NCBI GenBank assembly: GCA_038103905.1
Contig: JAYNZW010000006.1
Coordinates: forward strand, 36,281-100,280
Direction of reading: 5' to 3'
Origin: CABYIR01 sp038103905
GTDB taxonomy: Bacteria; Pseudomonadota; Alphaproteobacteria; Pelagibacterales; AG-422-B15
DNA length: 64,000 nucleotides
Shown here: in pieces, positions 36,819 to 45,459 of the stretch
Position numbering within the stretch: the first letter of the stretch is position 1
How the letters are laid out: each line of letters starts with the position of its first letter
The notes under the pieces: generated by a model
What the model was told of the DNA's origin: nothing
What the model saw: the letters and a program-made list of their open reading frames with translations, nothing else
Database searches by the model: none
Made by a program: the position numbers and the translations under genes

Positions 36819-38081
36819 TTATTTGATACGTCTTATGTTTCCACCGCATTGGGAAATCTTTTTTTCAATCTCCTCATATCCACGATCAATATGGTAAATT
36901 CTATTAATAACAGTTTCACCACTAGAAATAAGACCAGCCAGTACTAGACTAACAGAAGCTCTTAAATCAGTTGCCATAACAGGAGCCCCTATAAATTCAT
37001 TAGATGGAGATATAATAGACTTATTCCCTTCAATTGATATTTTTGCGCCCATTCGATTAAGCTCAGGCACATGCATAAATCGGTTTTCAAATATATTTTC
37101 AATAATTGATGATGGCTTACTTGATTTTGAAAGCAGCACCATCATTTGAGCCTGAAGATCAGTTGGAAACCCAGGATACTCCTCTGTTTTTAAATTGATG
37201 CCAAGATCAACATCCGACTTTGATAATGAAATACAATTTCCATCTAGTTTAAAATCAATCTTTAATTCTCTAAATACGTTTAAAATATTTTGTATATGTT
37301 CTTCTTCAATATTTTGAATATTTAAATTTTTTCCAATTAAAGCTCCCGCTATCATATATGTCCCTGTTTCAATTCGATCAGGAATTATATTATGAGCCGT
37401 TCCACTAAGTGTGTCTTTTCCTTGAATTAATATTTTTCGATCTTCAATAAACTCAATTTCTGAGCCCATCGACTTTAAACATTTAATAAGATCGATAACT
37501 TCAGGCTCTATTGCAATATTATTAATTTCAGTTTCTCCTTTTGCTAAGGAGGCAGCCATAATAATATTTTCTGATGCTCCTACAGAAATTTTTTTTAAAT
37601 TTATCCTATTGCCAGTTAATCCATGAGGAGCACTACAATTCACATAGCCACCATCAAGCGTGAAATCAGCTCCTAATTTCTCCAAAGCATCAATATGTAT
37701 ATCAATGGGTCTTGCTCCAATGGCGCATCCTCCCGGCAAAGACACTGAAGCTTCTTTTTTTCTTGCAAGTAATGGACCTAAAATTAATACACTTGCTCTC
37801 ATTTTTCTTACCAGATCATACTCTGCAACACTTTTATCAATTTCCTTATAACAAATAGTCAATTTGTTCTGCTCTATTTGAGATTTATCAACTTTTACAC
37901 CAAGAGACTCCAGAACTTTTGACATAGTCTCAATATCTTGAAGATTAGGAACATTTGTTAAATGAAGAGGTTCATCAGTTAAAATACATGTCGCCATAAT
38001 TGGCAAAATCGCATTTTTAGATCCTCCAATTACAATATTGCCACTAAGAGGTTCGCCTCCTGTTATGACAATTTTTTCCAT
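36819..38081 (-). CDS. murA: UDP-N-acetylglucosamine 1-carboxyvinyltransferase
   Basis: First committed step of peptidoglycan synthesis, adding enolpyruvate from PEP. The 420-aa protein has GGSKNAILPIMA (about residue 19), the loop cysteine C119 in LPGGCAIGARPID that fosfomycin alkylates in sensitive enzymes, and EEYPGFPTDLQAQMM. Because the catalytic cysteine is retained, fosfomycin sensitivity would be expected at the target level. It leads the murA-DUF2948-hisD-infA-maf run. Confidence 0.96.
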   Translation of the reverse strand: MEKIVITGGEPLSGNIVIGGSKNAILPIMATCILTDEPLHLTNVPNLQDIETMSKVLESLGVKVDKSQIEQNKLTICYKEIDKSVAEYDLVRKMRASVLILGPLLARKKEASVSLPGGCAIGARPIDIHIDALEKLGADFTLDGGYVNCSAPHGLTGNRINLKKISVGASENIIMAASLAKGETEINNIAIEPEVIDLIKCLKSMGSEIEFIEDRKILIQGKDTLSGTAHNIIPDRIETGTYMIAGALIGKNLNIQNIEEEHIQNILNVFRELKIDFKLDGNCISLSKSDVDLGINLKTEEYPGFPTDLQAQMMVLLSKSSKPSSIIENIFENRFMHVPELNRMGAKISIEGNKSIISPSNEFIGAPVMATDLRASVSLVLAGLISSGETVINRIYHIDRGYEEIEKKISQCGGNIRRIK

Positions 38082-38087
38082 GTAGAA

Positions 38088-38642
38088 TTATAACTTGGGA
38101 AGTGTGACGCCTTTTTGTCCCATATATTTTCCACTTCTGTCTTTGTAAGAAACATCTGGCGGAGCATCACCCTTAAAAAAAAGAAATTGGCAAGCGCCTT
38201 CATTCGCATAAACTTTAGCTGGCAGTGGGGTTGTATTGGAGAACTCGAGAGTTACATGACCTTCCCATTCAGGTTCGAGTGGGGTAACATTAACAATTAT
38301 TCCACATCGAGCATAAGTCGATTTTCCCAGACAAATAACTAAGACATCTCTTGGTATTTTGAAGTATTCTACGGTTCTAGCCAACGCAAATGAATTCGGT
38401 GGAATAATACACTCTTTACCTGGTCGATCGACAAACCCTTTATCGCTAAAGTTCTTTGGGTCAACGATGGCTGAGTCTACATTTGTAAAAATTTTGAATT
38501 CTTCTGAAACGCGGGCATCATATCCATATGAAGAAACGCCATATGAAATTGTTCCATCTTTTTTTTGACCATCTACAAATGGACTGATCATATCCTGCTC
38601 CATCGACATTTTTTTTATCCATTTATCTGACATTATGGTCAT
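38088..38642 (-). CDS. dcd: dCTP deaminase
   Basis: Deaminates dCTP to dUTP for thymidylate synthesis. The 184-aa protein opens MTIMSDKWIKKMS, and has GKSTYARCGIIVNVTPLEPEWEGHVT, containing the active-site arginine and glutamate, plus FFKGDAPPDVSYKDRSGKYMGQ near the end. It is the monofunctional type. It is 6 bp upstream of murA in the same direction. Confidence 0.95.
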   Translation of the reverse strand: MTIMSDKWIKKMSMEQDMISPFVDGQKKDGTISYGVSSYGYDARVSEEFKIFTNVDSAIVDPKNFSDKGFVDRPGKECIIPPNSFALARTVEYFKIPRDVLVICLGKSTYARCGIIVNVTPLEPEWEGHVTLEFSNTTPLPAKVYANEGACQFLFFKGDAPPDVSYKDRSGKYMGQKGVTLPKL

Positions 38643-38646
38643 ATTG

Positions 38647-38775
38647 CTAATCCTTATTTTTATTTTTCTTTTGAAACTCTTTTCGTTTTAATAAATTTAT
38701 CCTCAGAGCATCAGAGAGTTTATCCTTTTTGCTCTTCTTTGCATTTAATTGCTTTTTATTTTGATCTGCCTTCAA
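38647..38775 (-). CDS. Small basic protein, 42 aa (TTG start)
   Basis: A frame between the 46-aa gene and dcd, opening from a TTG at 38775 (inside the preceding gene) and ending at TAG 38647-38649. The protein is lysine-rich with a central KLSDALRINLLKRKEFQ segment. That SDALR-NL-RRK pattern resembles small basic proteins I recall from many alphaproteobacteria, of unknown function. The start codon and translation are inferred; a strong ribosome site is not seen. Confidence 0.5.
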   Translation of the reverse strand: MKADQNKKQLNAKKSKKDKLSDALRINLLKRKEFQKKNKNKD

Positions 38776-38896
38776 GGAACTGTTTTATTTCTTCTGCATT
38801 AAGCCCAGCTTTTTTTAGTTCTTTGACCAGCTTCTCTTCTTCCTTCTTTTCTGTATTATCAGAAAATTTTGCCTCTCTTTTCTGCTGTTTGGCCAT
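38756..38896 (-). CDS. Small charged protein, 46 aa
   Basis: A 46-aa protein starting MAKQQKREAKFSDN with a charged helix (EEEKLVKELKKAGLNAEEIKQ). The ATG at 38896 is chosen because a strong GAGGAG ribosome site lies 8-9 bp upstream; the frame stays open further upstream, where an ATG at 38941 with GGAG would give 61 aa. No family is recognised. It overlaps the 42-aa frame downstream. Confidence 0.55.
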   Translation of the reverse strand: MAKQQKREAKFSDNTEKKEEEKLVKELKKAGLNAEEIKQFLEGRSK

Positions 38897-39134
38897 AGCT
38901 CGCTCTCCTCGCTTAGACTTATAATCGTGATGAATACCCATATTAATCTCCATTAAACTCGACACTCTACACATTTTTAATCGATTCTCTAGTGAAAACA
39001 AGAACATGAAATTTGACATAAAAATTACCAAATATTTCTTTATATTTGACTAATTTAGAAATAATTAAAAATTACAAAGGTGCTATAAATGACCTTCATT
39101 CCAACAATGGTGGTAAGAAAGATTTAGACTGAAT

Positions 39135-39374
39135 TTAAATTACCTGAGATTTTTTGAACTCTTTTTCGATGATAGAGGTATATTGTTTAATAAAAGATCT
39201 ACCAATTGGTTCAGGTGGCAGCTTATTAAAGTTTTTAAGTTCAATGTTTTTCAACATTTGTGTAGGTATCTTAGTATTTTCTGCAATTACTTTTAAATCA
39301 AGAGATATACTTTTACGAAGAGCGGTTAGCTCTGCAATCTTTTCCGACAAATCTGCTTTATCAAGTGATATCAT
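39135..39374 (-). CDS. RodZ-like helix-turn-helix protein without membrane domain
   Basis: A 79-aa protein matching the N-terminal HTH domain of RodZ: a first helix LRKSISLDLKVIAENTKIP, then MLKNIELKNFNKLPPEPIGRSFIKQYTSII, where the LP-GRSFIKQY pattern is the RodZ signature. Full RodZ has a membrane helix and periplasmic domain; both are absent here. It may act in the MreB cytoskeleton or as a DNA-binding protein. The ATG at 39374 fits the domain edge. It is divergent from the double winged-helix gene. Confidence 0.7.
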   Translation of the reverse strand: MISLDKADLSEKIAELTALRKSISLDLKVIAENTKIPTQMLKNIELKNFNKLPPEPIGRSFIKQYTSIIEKEFKKSQVI

Positions 39375-39391
39375 ATAAATCTCTATAAAGT

Positions 39392-39416
39392 ATGCGAGCA
39401 CCAAAAGTGCTCGCAT
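39392..39416. repeat. Perfect 10-bp inverted repeat in a divergent promoter region
   Basis: Arms ATGCGAGCAC and GTGCTCGCAT around the loop CAAAA, with no mismatch. It lies 18 bp upstream of the RodZ-like start. No T-run follows on either strand, so a plain terminator is unlikely; an operator or leader hairpin is plausible. Confidence 0.8.
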
Positions 39417-39461
39417 TGGGCTTAATCAATTGTCACATATATACACAATTTTCATACATAT

Positions 39462-39518
39462 ATTTTGCCCAAAATGAGTTTTTTGATTTACAAACTACCC
39501 AAAATAGGTTTTTATTTA
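39462..39518 (+). promoter_or_regulatory. Two direct repeats upstream of the double winged-helix gene
   Basis: CCCAAAAT followed by GAGTTTTTT at 39468 and by AGGTTTTT at 39498, each leading into ATTTA, exactly 30 bp apart. The first copy also sits in ATTTTGCCCAAAAT, a near-palindrome. The second ends 3 bp before the gene start at 39521. The spacing of about three helical turns suggests a dimer or co-operative operator, perhaps for the encoded regulator. Confidence 0.55.
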
Positions 39519-39520
39519 TA

Positions 39521-40564
39521 ATGATAAAAAAAAGCGACTTAAGGTCTATTAGAAAAGACCTTCAGAATTTAACTCCTGATAAAGCGCATAAACTGCTCTT
39601 GTTACACCTCTCAGCATTTAGTGATTTTTTTTTGAATATTGCTAGCTATGGGGATGAAGCTGAGAAAACACTTGGTTTACGCGTTGGGGCGCAAACATTG
39701 GCACCTCTTAGCTTTATAATTATAAATACAATTATTTACACTTATGAGAATAAAGATGCACCATATCACAAAGAAATAGTTGATTTGAACTTACCTATAA
39801 ATGATTTTAAAAATCATCCTTTAATTAAATTCGATTTTACATCTAATTCTGAAAAGTTTTCTAGAAATACTCTTGAGTGTATTGCTCATAATATTAATTA
39901 TCCAAAGGAAACTGTTAGAAGACAATTGAAACCTTGGATAAAAATTGATGGAGTCTTGAAAGATAAGAAAATTGGTTACTACGCTCCTTTTGAAATTATA
40001 TTTGAAACAAACTTATTTAAAAAAACGCATTTCTGGATAGCTGAAAAAATGGCGAAGAATTGGTCAAATCTATTAAAAGGCTTATCTGATTTAAAGTATC
40101 TGGATAAAACTTACTCAATTGACATTAATATTAAAAAAGCTGATAAAAATGAATATTTTAGAATTTGGGTGATGCTACACTGGTATTGGTCTCTTTGTTT
40201 TAGATATATTCAAAATTCTCCGCTAAATTATAATGAATGCTGCGTTCTTTCTTCATCACTTTATTTTAATGATGGATTTATGAAAAAAATATCTCATGAA
40301 ACATTAGACTTTTATGCTGAAAAAATAATCAGACCAGTAAACTTAAATTCAATTGCAGAGTCAACTCTTATTCCAAGAGAAAGCGTGAGAAGAATCGTAA
40401 ATTCATTAATTAATAAAAATATACTTAAAAAAATAAAAAATAAAATTTATGTTTCTGAATATGTTACTGATCCTAAATTCTTAGCTACAAGTAATGATAA
40501 ATCTCTTCAAAATGTGATAAATGACACTTTAGTAATTATAGAAAATATGTTTAGTATAAAATGA
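39521..40564 (+). CDS. Unrecognised protein with two winged-helix-like segments
   Basis: A 347-aa protein; I do not recognise its family. Two helix-turn-helix-like segments are visible: IAHNINYPKETVRRQLKPW (about residues 120-138) and IAESTLIPRESVRRIVNSL (about 285-303), each followed by a hydrophobic and basic wing (IKNKIYVS after the second). The shared P-ET/ES-VRR pattern suggests an internal duplication. The middle is rich in aromatic residues. The start at 39521 is chosen because it follows the repeats. The next gene begins 1 bp after its stop. Confidence 0.7.
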   Translation: MIKKSDLRSIRKDLQNLTPDKAHKLLLLHLSAFSDFFLNIASYGDEAEKTLGLRVGAQTLAPLSFIIINTIIYTYENKDAPYHKEIVDLNLPINDFKNHPLIKFDFTSNSEKFSRNTLECIAHNINYPKETVRRQLKPWIKIDGVLKDKKIGYYAPFEIIFETNLFKKTHFWIAEKMAKNWSNLLKGLSDLKYLDKTYSIDINIKKADKNEYFRIWVMLHWYWSLCFRYIQNSPLNYNECCVLSSSLYFNDGFMKKISHETLDFYAEKIIRPVNLNSIAESTLIPRESVRRIVNSLINKNILKKIKNKIYVSEYVTDPKFLATSNDKSLQNVINDTLVIIENMFSIK

Positions 40565-40565
40565 T

Positions 40566-41243
40566 ATGAAGCTGTCTTTAATTTTTCTTTCTATAAAGAG
40601 TATACCAAAAACTGATTGGAGTTCAGATACTCCTCTTAATTTTAAACCAAAGTTAAAAACTTTTCTCTTACTATGCATAGGCTTATCTTTTTTTGGTTTT
40701 GGAGAGTCGCTTCTCATTCATTCAACAATAGGTGTTAGCCCTTGGACAGTTTTAGCAGAAGGCTTGTCAATTAAATTGAATTGGAGTGTTGGATTTGCTA
40801 CTTTTATTGTCAGCGTACTCGTACTAAGTAGCTGGATACTTCTCAAGCAAAAACCTGGCATAGGAACATTACTTAACATTATCATAATCGCTGGAATGAT
40901 AGATATATCATTGTTTTTTTTCGATTTTTCAACAAATATTTTTTTGGTAAATGTCCTAACTGGAATTTTAGGAGTTTTATTTGTTGGAATTGGGAGCGGA
41001 ATTTATCTGATTGCAAATTTAGGTCCTGGTCCAAGAGACGGCCTTATGACTGGTTTACAACGTGTCACAAATTTCCCAATTGCTTGGGTTAGAGCTTCTA
41101 TTGAAATAACTGTAGTTATTTTAGGATGGGTACTAGGAGGAACAGTTGGAATAGGAACTCTAATTTTTGCTTTTGGAATTGGCCCTTCAGTTGCTTTTGG
41201 TCTTTATATTACAAAAGCAGTATCTTTTCGATTATCTAAATAA
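40566..41243 (+). CDS. YczE/YyaS/YitT-type membrane protein
   Basis: A 225-aa inner-membrane protein with about five helices. The pattern IHSTIGVSPWTVLAEGLS (about residue 55) and LIANLGPGPRDGLMTGLQR (about 145) is typical of the YczE family (COG2364), whose function is unknown. It is wedged between the double winged-helix gene (1 bp) and the FAD oxidase (0 bp), so the three are very likely one operon. Confidence 0.78.
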   Translation: MKLSLIFLSIKSIPKTDWSSDTPLNFKPKLKTFLLLCIGLSFFGFGESLLIHSTIGVSPWTVLAEGLSIKLNWSVGFATFIVSVLVLSSWILLKQKPGIGTLLNIIIIAGMIDISLFFFDFSTNIFLVNVLTGILGVLFVGIGSGIYLIANLGPGPRDGLMTGLQRVTNFPIAWVRASIEITVVILGWVLGGTVGIGTLIFAFGIGPSVAFGLYITKAVSFRLSK

Positions 41244-42545
41244 ATGGAACCAATCAATGATGTTAATTGTGGATGGCTTCATGGGGTTGAAAATAGAAGT
41301 CAATTTGAACAAATCAAAGGACTTCATACAGCAGACTTTGTAATTATAGGCGCTGGCATAACTGGGCTGTCAGCTGCACGACAGTTGGGACAGTTAATGC
41401 CTAATAATAAAATTATTTTAGTTGATGCCCAACTATGCGGAGAAGGTGCAAGTAGTCGAAATTCTGGATACTTGGTAGAGTCGACTTTAAATGATGGATT
41501 TGTTTCCAATAAAAAAATTGAGGGTTATAGAGAAAAAACTGAACTATATCGAAATGGAATAAGATCCGTAAAAAACTTTATTAAAGAGCACCAAGTTGAC
41601 TGTGACTGGAATGAATGTGGTAAATATTATGCCTCCTCTAATATTGCTGATAAAAAAAGACTTGAAGAATTTAGTGAAACTTTAAAAACTATTAATATAA
41701 ACCATGAAATATTAAATGAAATAGATTTAAAAAAGCGACTAGGTACAAGTTTTTATAAAACATCTATTTTTACGAACGGAGATGTAATGCTTAACCCAGC
41801 TAAATTAGCAAAATCAATGGTAAAAGCATTACCAAGCAATATTCATGTATATGAAAATTCGAAATTAGTGAAATGGAATAGAAAGGATAAAATTATTAAT
41901 TGTTTTTTTGAAAATGCATCGATTAGGGCATCAAATATAATATTTTGCACAAATGGATTTTTTAAATCACTAAATGTTAATACCAATTATAGTTTTCCTT
42001 TATTACTGACCGCCAGTATGACAAGGCCTTTAACGGATGATGAATTTAATTATATTGGAAGACCAAAAGAGTGGGGAGTATTGTCTGTTCGTCCAATGGG
42101 TGCAACAGTGCGTTTAACTGCTGACAAAAGAATTCTTATTAGAAATACTGCCGAATTGTCTTCTTCATCAACGTTAACTCCATTAAAAATGCAAGAAAGA
42201 AAACAGCTTCATCAGTATGGCATAATTAAAAGATTTCCAAGTCTTCCTAAAGATATAATTGATTCAACCTGGTCAGGAATAGCGTGTAGAAGTGGAAATG
42301 CAGCCCAATTTTTTCAAAAAAATGGTAATGTCTTTGTTGCGGGTTGTTATAATGGATCTGGTTTAGGTTTAGGAACTTTATTTGGTGAGCAAATTGCTAA
42401 TAAAGCGTGCGGATATGAGACTGAGGAAATTAAGCTAATTGAAAAAAGTAAAAAACCTAATTGGCTTCCACCGGAGCCATTTTTAAGCCTAGGTATTCGC
42501 CTTAGGTTAATACGAGATCGTTTAAAAGCTAAATCTGATATTTAA
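41244..42545 (+). CDS. FAD-dependent oxidoreductase (DAO family)
   Basis: A 433-aa flavoprotein of the D-amino-acid-oxidase fold. The FAD Rossmann motif VIIGAGITGLSAARQLG lies at residues about 29-45, then GEGASSRNSGYLVES and the C-terminal VFVAGCYNGSGLGLGTLFGEQIA. This branch oxidises amino acids or amines such as gamma-glutamyl-amines or glycine derivatives; the substrate is not predictable here. The stop overlaps the convergent ABC permease by 4 bp. Confidence 0.82.
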   Translation: MEPINDVNCGWLHGVENRSQFEQIKGLHTADFVIIGAGITGLSAARQLGQLMPNNKIILVDAQLCGEGASSRNSGYLVESTLNDGFVSNKKIEGYREKTELYRNGIRSVKNFIKEHQVDCDWNECGKYYASSNIADKKRLEEFSETLKTININHEILNEIDLKKRLGTSFYKTSIFTNGDVMLNPAKLAKSMVKALPSNIHVYENSKLVKWNRKDKIINCFFENASIRASNIIFCTNGFFKSLNVNTNYSFPLLLTASMTRPLTDDEFNYIGRPKEWGVLSVRPMGATVRLTADKRILIRNTAELSSSSTLTPLKMQERKQLHQYGIIKRFPSLPKDIIDSTWSGIACRSGNAAQFFQKNGNVFVAGCYNGSGLGLGTLFGEQIANKACGYETEEIKLIEKSKKPNWLPPEPFLSLGIRLRLIRDRLKAKSDI

Positions 42546-43303
42546 TTTTTGATATTATAGCCTTTTTTAATTACGACTGTAACACCTGCAATACAGACTA
42601 TTAAAAAAGCAACTAAAGATGTAACACTAATCCAAATATTAAAATCTGAAATTCCATAAAAAGACCATCTCATTCCGTTAATTAAATAAACAACAGGATT
42701 AAAGTAACTGACGTTTTGCCAGAATTGAGGAAGCATATCAATTGAGTACAAGCTGCCACCAAGAAAAACCAAAGGTGTAATAATAATTAATGGAACAACT
42801 TGAAGTTGTTCAAAATTTTCACTTAAAATTCCAATTAAAAAACCAAATAGACTGAAGGTTAAACAAGTTAGAATAAGTAAAAATGCCATAAGCAAAGGGT
42901 ATTGCACATGCATTTCCACGAAAAAACTAGCTGTGATAAGTATTATGATTCCAACGATAAGAGATTTGGATGCACTAGCTCCTACAAATCCAATGATAAT
43001 CTCCAGAGAAGAGATTGGAGCTGCTAAAACTTCGTATATTGATCCAGTAAACTTAGGAAAAAAAATTCCAAATGCTGAATTAGATATACTCTGTGTCAAA
43101 AGGGTTAACATGAGTAAACCTGGAACAATAAATGAACCATAAGTAACCCCATCAATTTGTGGTATCATTCCTCCAATAACAGATCCAAATACAATAAAAT
43201 AAAGTGAAGTTGAAATAACAGGAGATAGAATACTTTGAAATAAAGTTCTCCTCATCCTATCCATTTCGTGTAAGTATATGGCTCTTATAGCATAAAAATT
43301 CAT
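42542..43303 (-). CDS. ABC-2 type transporter permease
   Basis: A 253-aa membrane protein with six helices and the ABC-2 signature: QSILSPVISTSLYFIVFGSVIGG near the start and YEVLAAPISSLEIIIGFVGA in the coupling region, then TPLVFLGGSLYSIDMLP and NPVVYLINGMRW. It pairs with the ATPase encoded upstream (4-bp overlap) to form an exporter of unknown substrate, of the YadH/NodJ kind. Confidence 0.87.
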   Translation of the reverse strand: MNFYAIRAIYLHEMDRMRRTLFQSILSPVISTSLYFIVFGSVIGGMIPQIDGVTYGSFIVPGLLMLTLLTQSISNSAFGIFFPKFTGSIYEVLAAPISSLEIIIGFVGASASKSLIVGIIILITASFFVEMHVQYPLLMAFLLILTCLTFSLFGFLIGILSENFEQLQVVPLIIITPLVFLGGSLYSIDMLPQFWQNVSYFNPVVYLINGMRWSFYGISDFNIWISVTSLVAFLIVCIAGVTVVIKKGYNIKN

Positions 43304-44229
43304 TTTTCATCTTTCTGAACAAGTTCAACAAATATATTTTCTAGAGAACTCTGTTCTGTTTTAATATCTTTTAGTCTTAATCCAGACTCCTTTATATCTT
43401 GTAATAATGAGGTAATTCCTGTTTGTTTACTCTGAGTATCATAAGAGTAACATACAGAAAAACCTTCATTATTAATTTCTAAATTATATTCATTTAATGA
43501 ACCGGGTATTGAACTAATTTTTTCATGAAAATCAATAGTCAGTTTTTTTTTGCCCATACTTTTAATTAACTCAGCAGTATCATCCACTACAATCATCTCA
43601 CCTTTATTTATAACTCCTACACGATCAGCAATTGCTTCTGCTTCTTCTATATAATGTGTTGTAAGTATAATTGTGACACCTGTCTCTCTTAGTGATTCAA
43701 CAACTTTCCACATATCTTGTCTTAGCTCAACGTCTACACCCGCTGTGGGTTCATCTAAAAATAAAATCGAAGGTTCATGTGAAAGAGCTTTCGCAATAAG
43801 CACTCTTCTTTTCATACCTCCAGAAAGCTCATTAATCCGTGAGTCTTTTTTATCCCATAAACTTAAATCTTTTAAAATTTTTTCAATATACTTTGGATTT
43901 GGAGATTTCCCATAAAGGCCCCTTGTGTAACAAACATTGTTAAAAACATTCTCAAATTGTTCAAGTGTAAGCTCTTGTGGCACTAAGCCGATCTGTGATC
44001 TTGTAAATCTATAATCAGAAATTATATCTTTACCATCTACCAAAACATCTCCATCAGTTGGAGTTACAATACCGCAGATAATGCTTATCAATGTTGTTTT
44101 GCCTGCGCCATTTGGACCAAGCAATGCAAAAATTTCCCCTTTTGTGATATCTAAATTAATATTATTTAAAGCTTTGAAATTATTTAAATAAACTTTTGAT
44201 AAGTTTTTAATTGATATAAGAGAACTCAT
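43300..44229 (-). CDS. ABC transporter ATP-binding protein (ABC-2 exporter)
   Basis: A 309-aa ATPase with Walker A GPNGAGKTTLIS (about residue 38), signature LSGGMKRRVLIAKAL, Walker B ILFLDEPTAGVD and switch TTHYIEEA. The C-terminal 80 residues are the extra domain seen in drug/polysaccharide exporters of the YadG/CcmA-like group. It forms a two-gene exporter with the permease downstream. Confidence 0.9.
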   Translation of the reverse strand: MSSLISIKNLSKVYLNNFKALNNINLDITKGEIFALLGPNGAGKTTLISIICGIVTPTDGDVLVDGKDIISDYRFTRSQIGLVPQELTLEQFENVFNNVCYTRGLYGKSPNPKYIEKILKDLSLWDKKDSRINELSGGMKRRVLIAKALSHEPSILFLDEPTAGVDVELRQDMWKVVESLRETGVTIILTTHYIEEAEAIADRVGVINKGEMIVVDDTAELIKSMGKKKLTIDFHEKISSIPGSLNEYNLEINNEGFSVCYSYDTQSKQTGITSLLQDIKESGLRLKDIKTEQSSLENIFVELVQKDEK

Positions 44230-44276
44230 TGAAGATCTTATATCAATATTTTTGAAATTGTCTCTAAGAGTCTAAA

Positions 44277-45359
44277 TTAATCGGGTTTTTTTTCTGTTAA
44301 AATTAATAAAACTTTACTTTCTGAGGATATTTCACAGCCATTATTTTCAATACATTTAAGTAAACCAGCATAGCCTGCGCCACCTGACTCTGAAGTCTTT
44401 AAACCATTTTCTTCAAGCTCATGCAAGCAATCTGTAGCCTCTTGATCGGTTATAGTCATAAAATAATTCGATGTTTGAGCTAACGATGATAAAGCTCCCA
44501 AAGAAGCGACCTTGCAGTCTAGTCTTCCCATATTGGAAACCGCACCTGGAGACTCTACAGCTTTTCCTGCTTCGATTGAGGCCTGAAGAACTCTTCCTTC
44601 AGTAGGTTCCACAATAACTATTTTAGGTCCATCACCATAATATTTACGAGCACATGCGGCTACAGATGCAGGATAACCGCCTATTCCACCTTGTAGAAAA
44701 ATGTGTGTTGGGGTTTCAGGGCATTGTTCAAAAGCTTCAGATGCCATTACAAGGTACCCCGCCATAACATCTATGCCGGCTGAATAACCCTCCCAAGTAG
44801 AGTCAGATAGTAATGTCCAATTATTTTCATTAGCTGCTTTTTCAGCTGCAGCCATACTTGCCTCATAATTTTTACCTTCGATGATAACTTCTGCTCCAAA
44901 TGTTTTGATATAATCTGCAAAATTCGATGGTACAGTTTTTGATAAATAAATAATTGCTTTAGCGCCAAATTGTTGAGCGCCAAAAGCAAGAGAAATTCCA
45001 TGATTGCCTGCGCTGGCTGTTACAAATGTTCTACCATTTAGCGATGACTTGAGATCTTCATCTTTAAAATCATAACCAATTTTATTCACTGCCTCATGGG
45101 CCATGACATATGAAGCGCCAATTGCCTTAAAGCTTCCTATTCCAAGACGATTACGTTCATCCTTAAACCAAAGAGATTGAATTCCAATTTTTTTTGCAAG
45201 GTCAGAATTAACTAAAGGTGAAATTTCTGGCTTTAAACAAGTTTTCACGACTTTGCGAACTTCATCAACATCTGTTCGGACAATCATATTTTTATCCTTT
45301 AGTATAGGATCATTTGGAAAACCTTTTCCAAAATAAGAATTTTCTACGAATGTATTCAT
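44277..45359 (-). CDS. PLP-dependent lyase, diaminopropionate ammonia-lyase-like
   Basis: Fold type II PLP enzyme, 360 aa. The Schiff-base lysine lies in GIGSFKAIGASY (about residue 77), followed by TASAGNHGISLAFGAQ, TWEGYSAGIDVMAGYLVM, FLQGGIGGYPA (phosphate loop) and SESGGAGYAGL. The TWEGY and final SGGAGYAG segments favour the diaminopropionate ammonia-lyase (DpaL) branch over threonine dehydratase. It would release ammonia from an amino acid; the actual substrate is uncertain. Confidence 0.78.
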   Translation of the reverse strand: MNTFVENSYFGKGFPNDPILKDKNMIVRTDVDEVRKVVKTCLKPEISPLVNSDLAKKIGIQSLWFKDERNRLGIGSFKAIGASYVMAHEAVNKIGYDFKDEDLKSSLNGRTFVTASAGNHGISLAFGAQQFGAKAIIYLSKTVPSNFADYIKTFGAEVIIEGKNYEASMAAAEKAANENNWTLLSDSTWEGYSAGIDVMAGYLVMASEAFEQCPETPTHIFLQGGIGGYPASVAACARKYYGDGPKIVIVEPTEGRVLQASIEAGKAVESPGAVSNMGRLDCKVASLGALSSLAQTSNYFMTITDQEATDCLHELEENGLKTSESGGAGYAGLLKCIENNGCEISSESKVLLILTEKKPD

Positions 45360-45420
45360 ACTTTACCTTTTTTAAACTATTTCAATTTTATGAGCAATTG
45401 TAAAACTTATACTTCTAAAA

Positions 45421-45444
45421 TCTCTCAAAAAAAATATTGAGAGA
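45421..45444 (-). terminator. Hairpin after the 66-aa gene
   Basis: Perfect 8-bp stem TCTCTCAA/TTGAGAGA with an A/T loop. Read on the minus strand it follows the small gene by 16 bp and is trailed by a short TTTT. A terminator is likely but the T tail is short. Confidence 0.5.
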
Positions 45445-45459
45445 CTTTAGATTTTTTGA

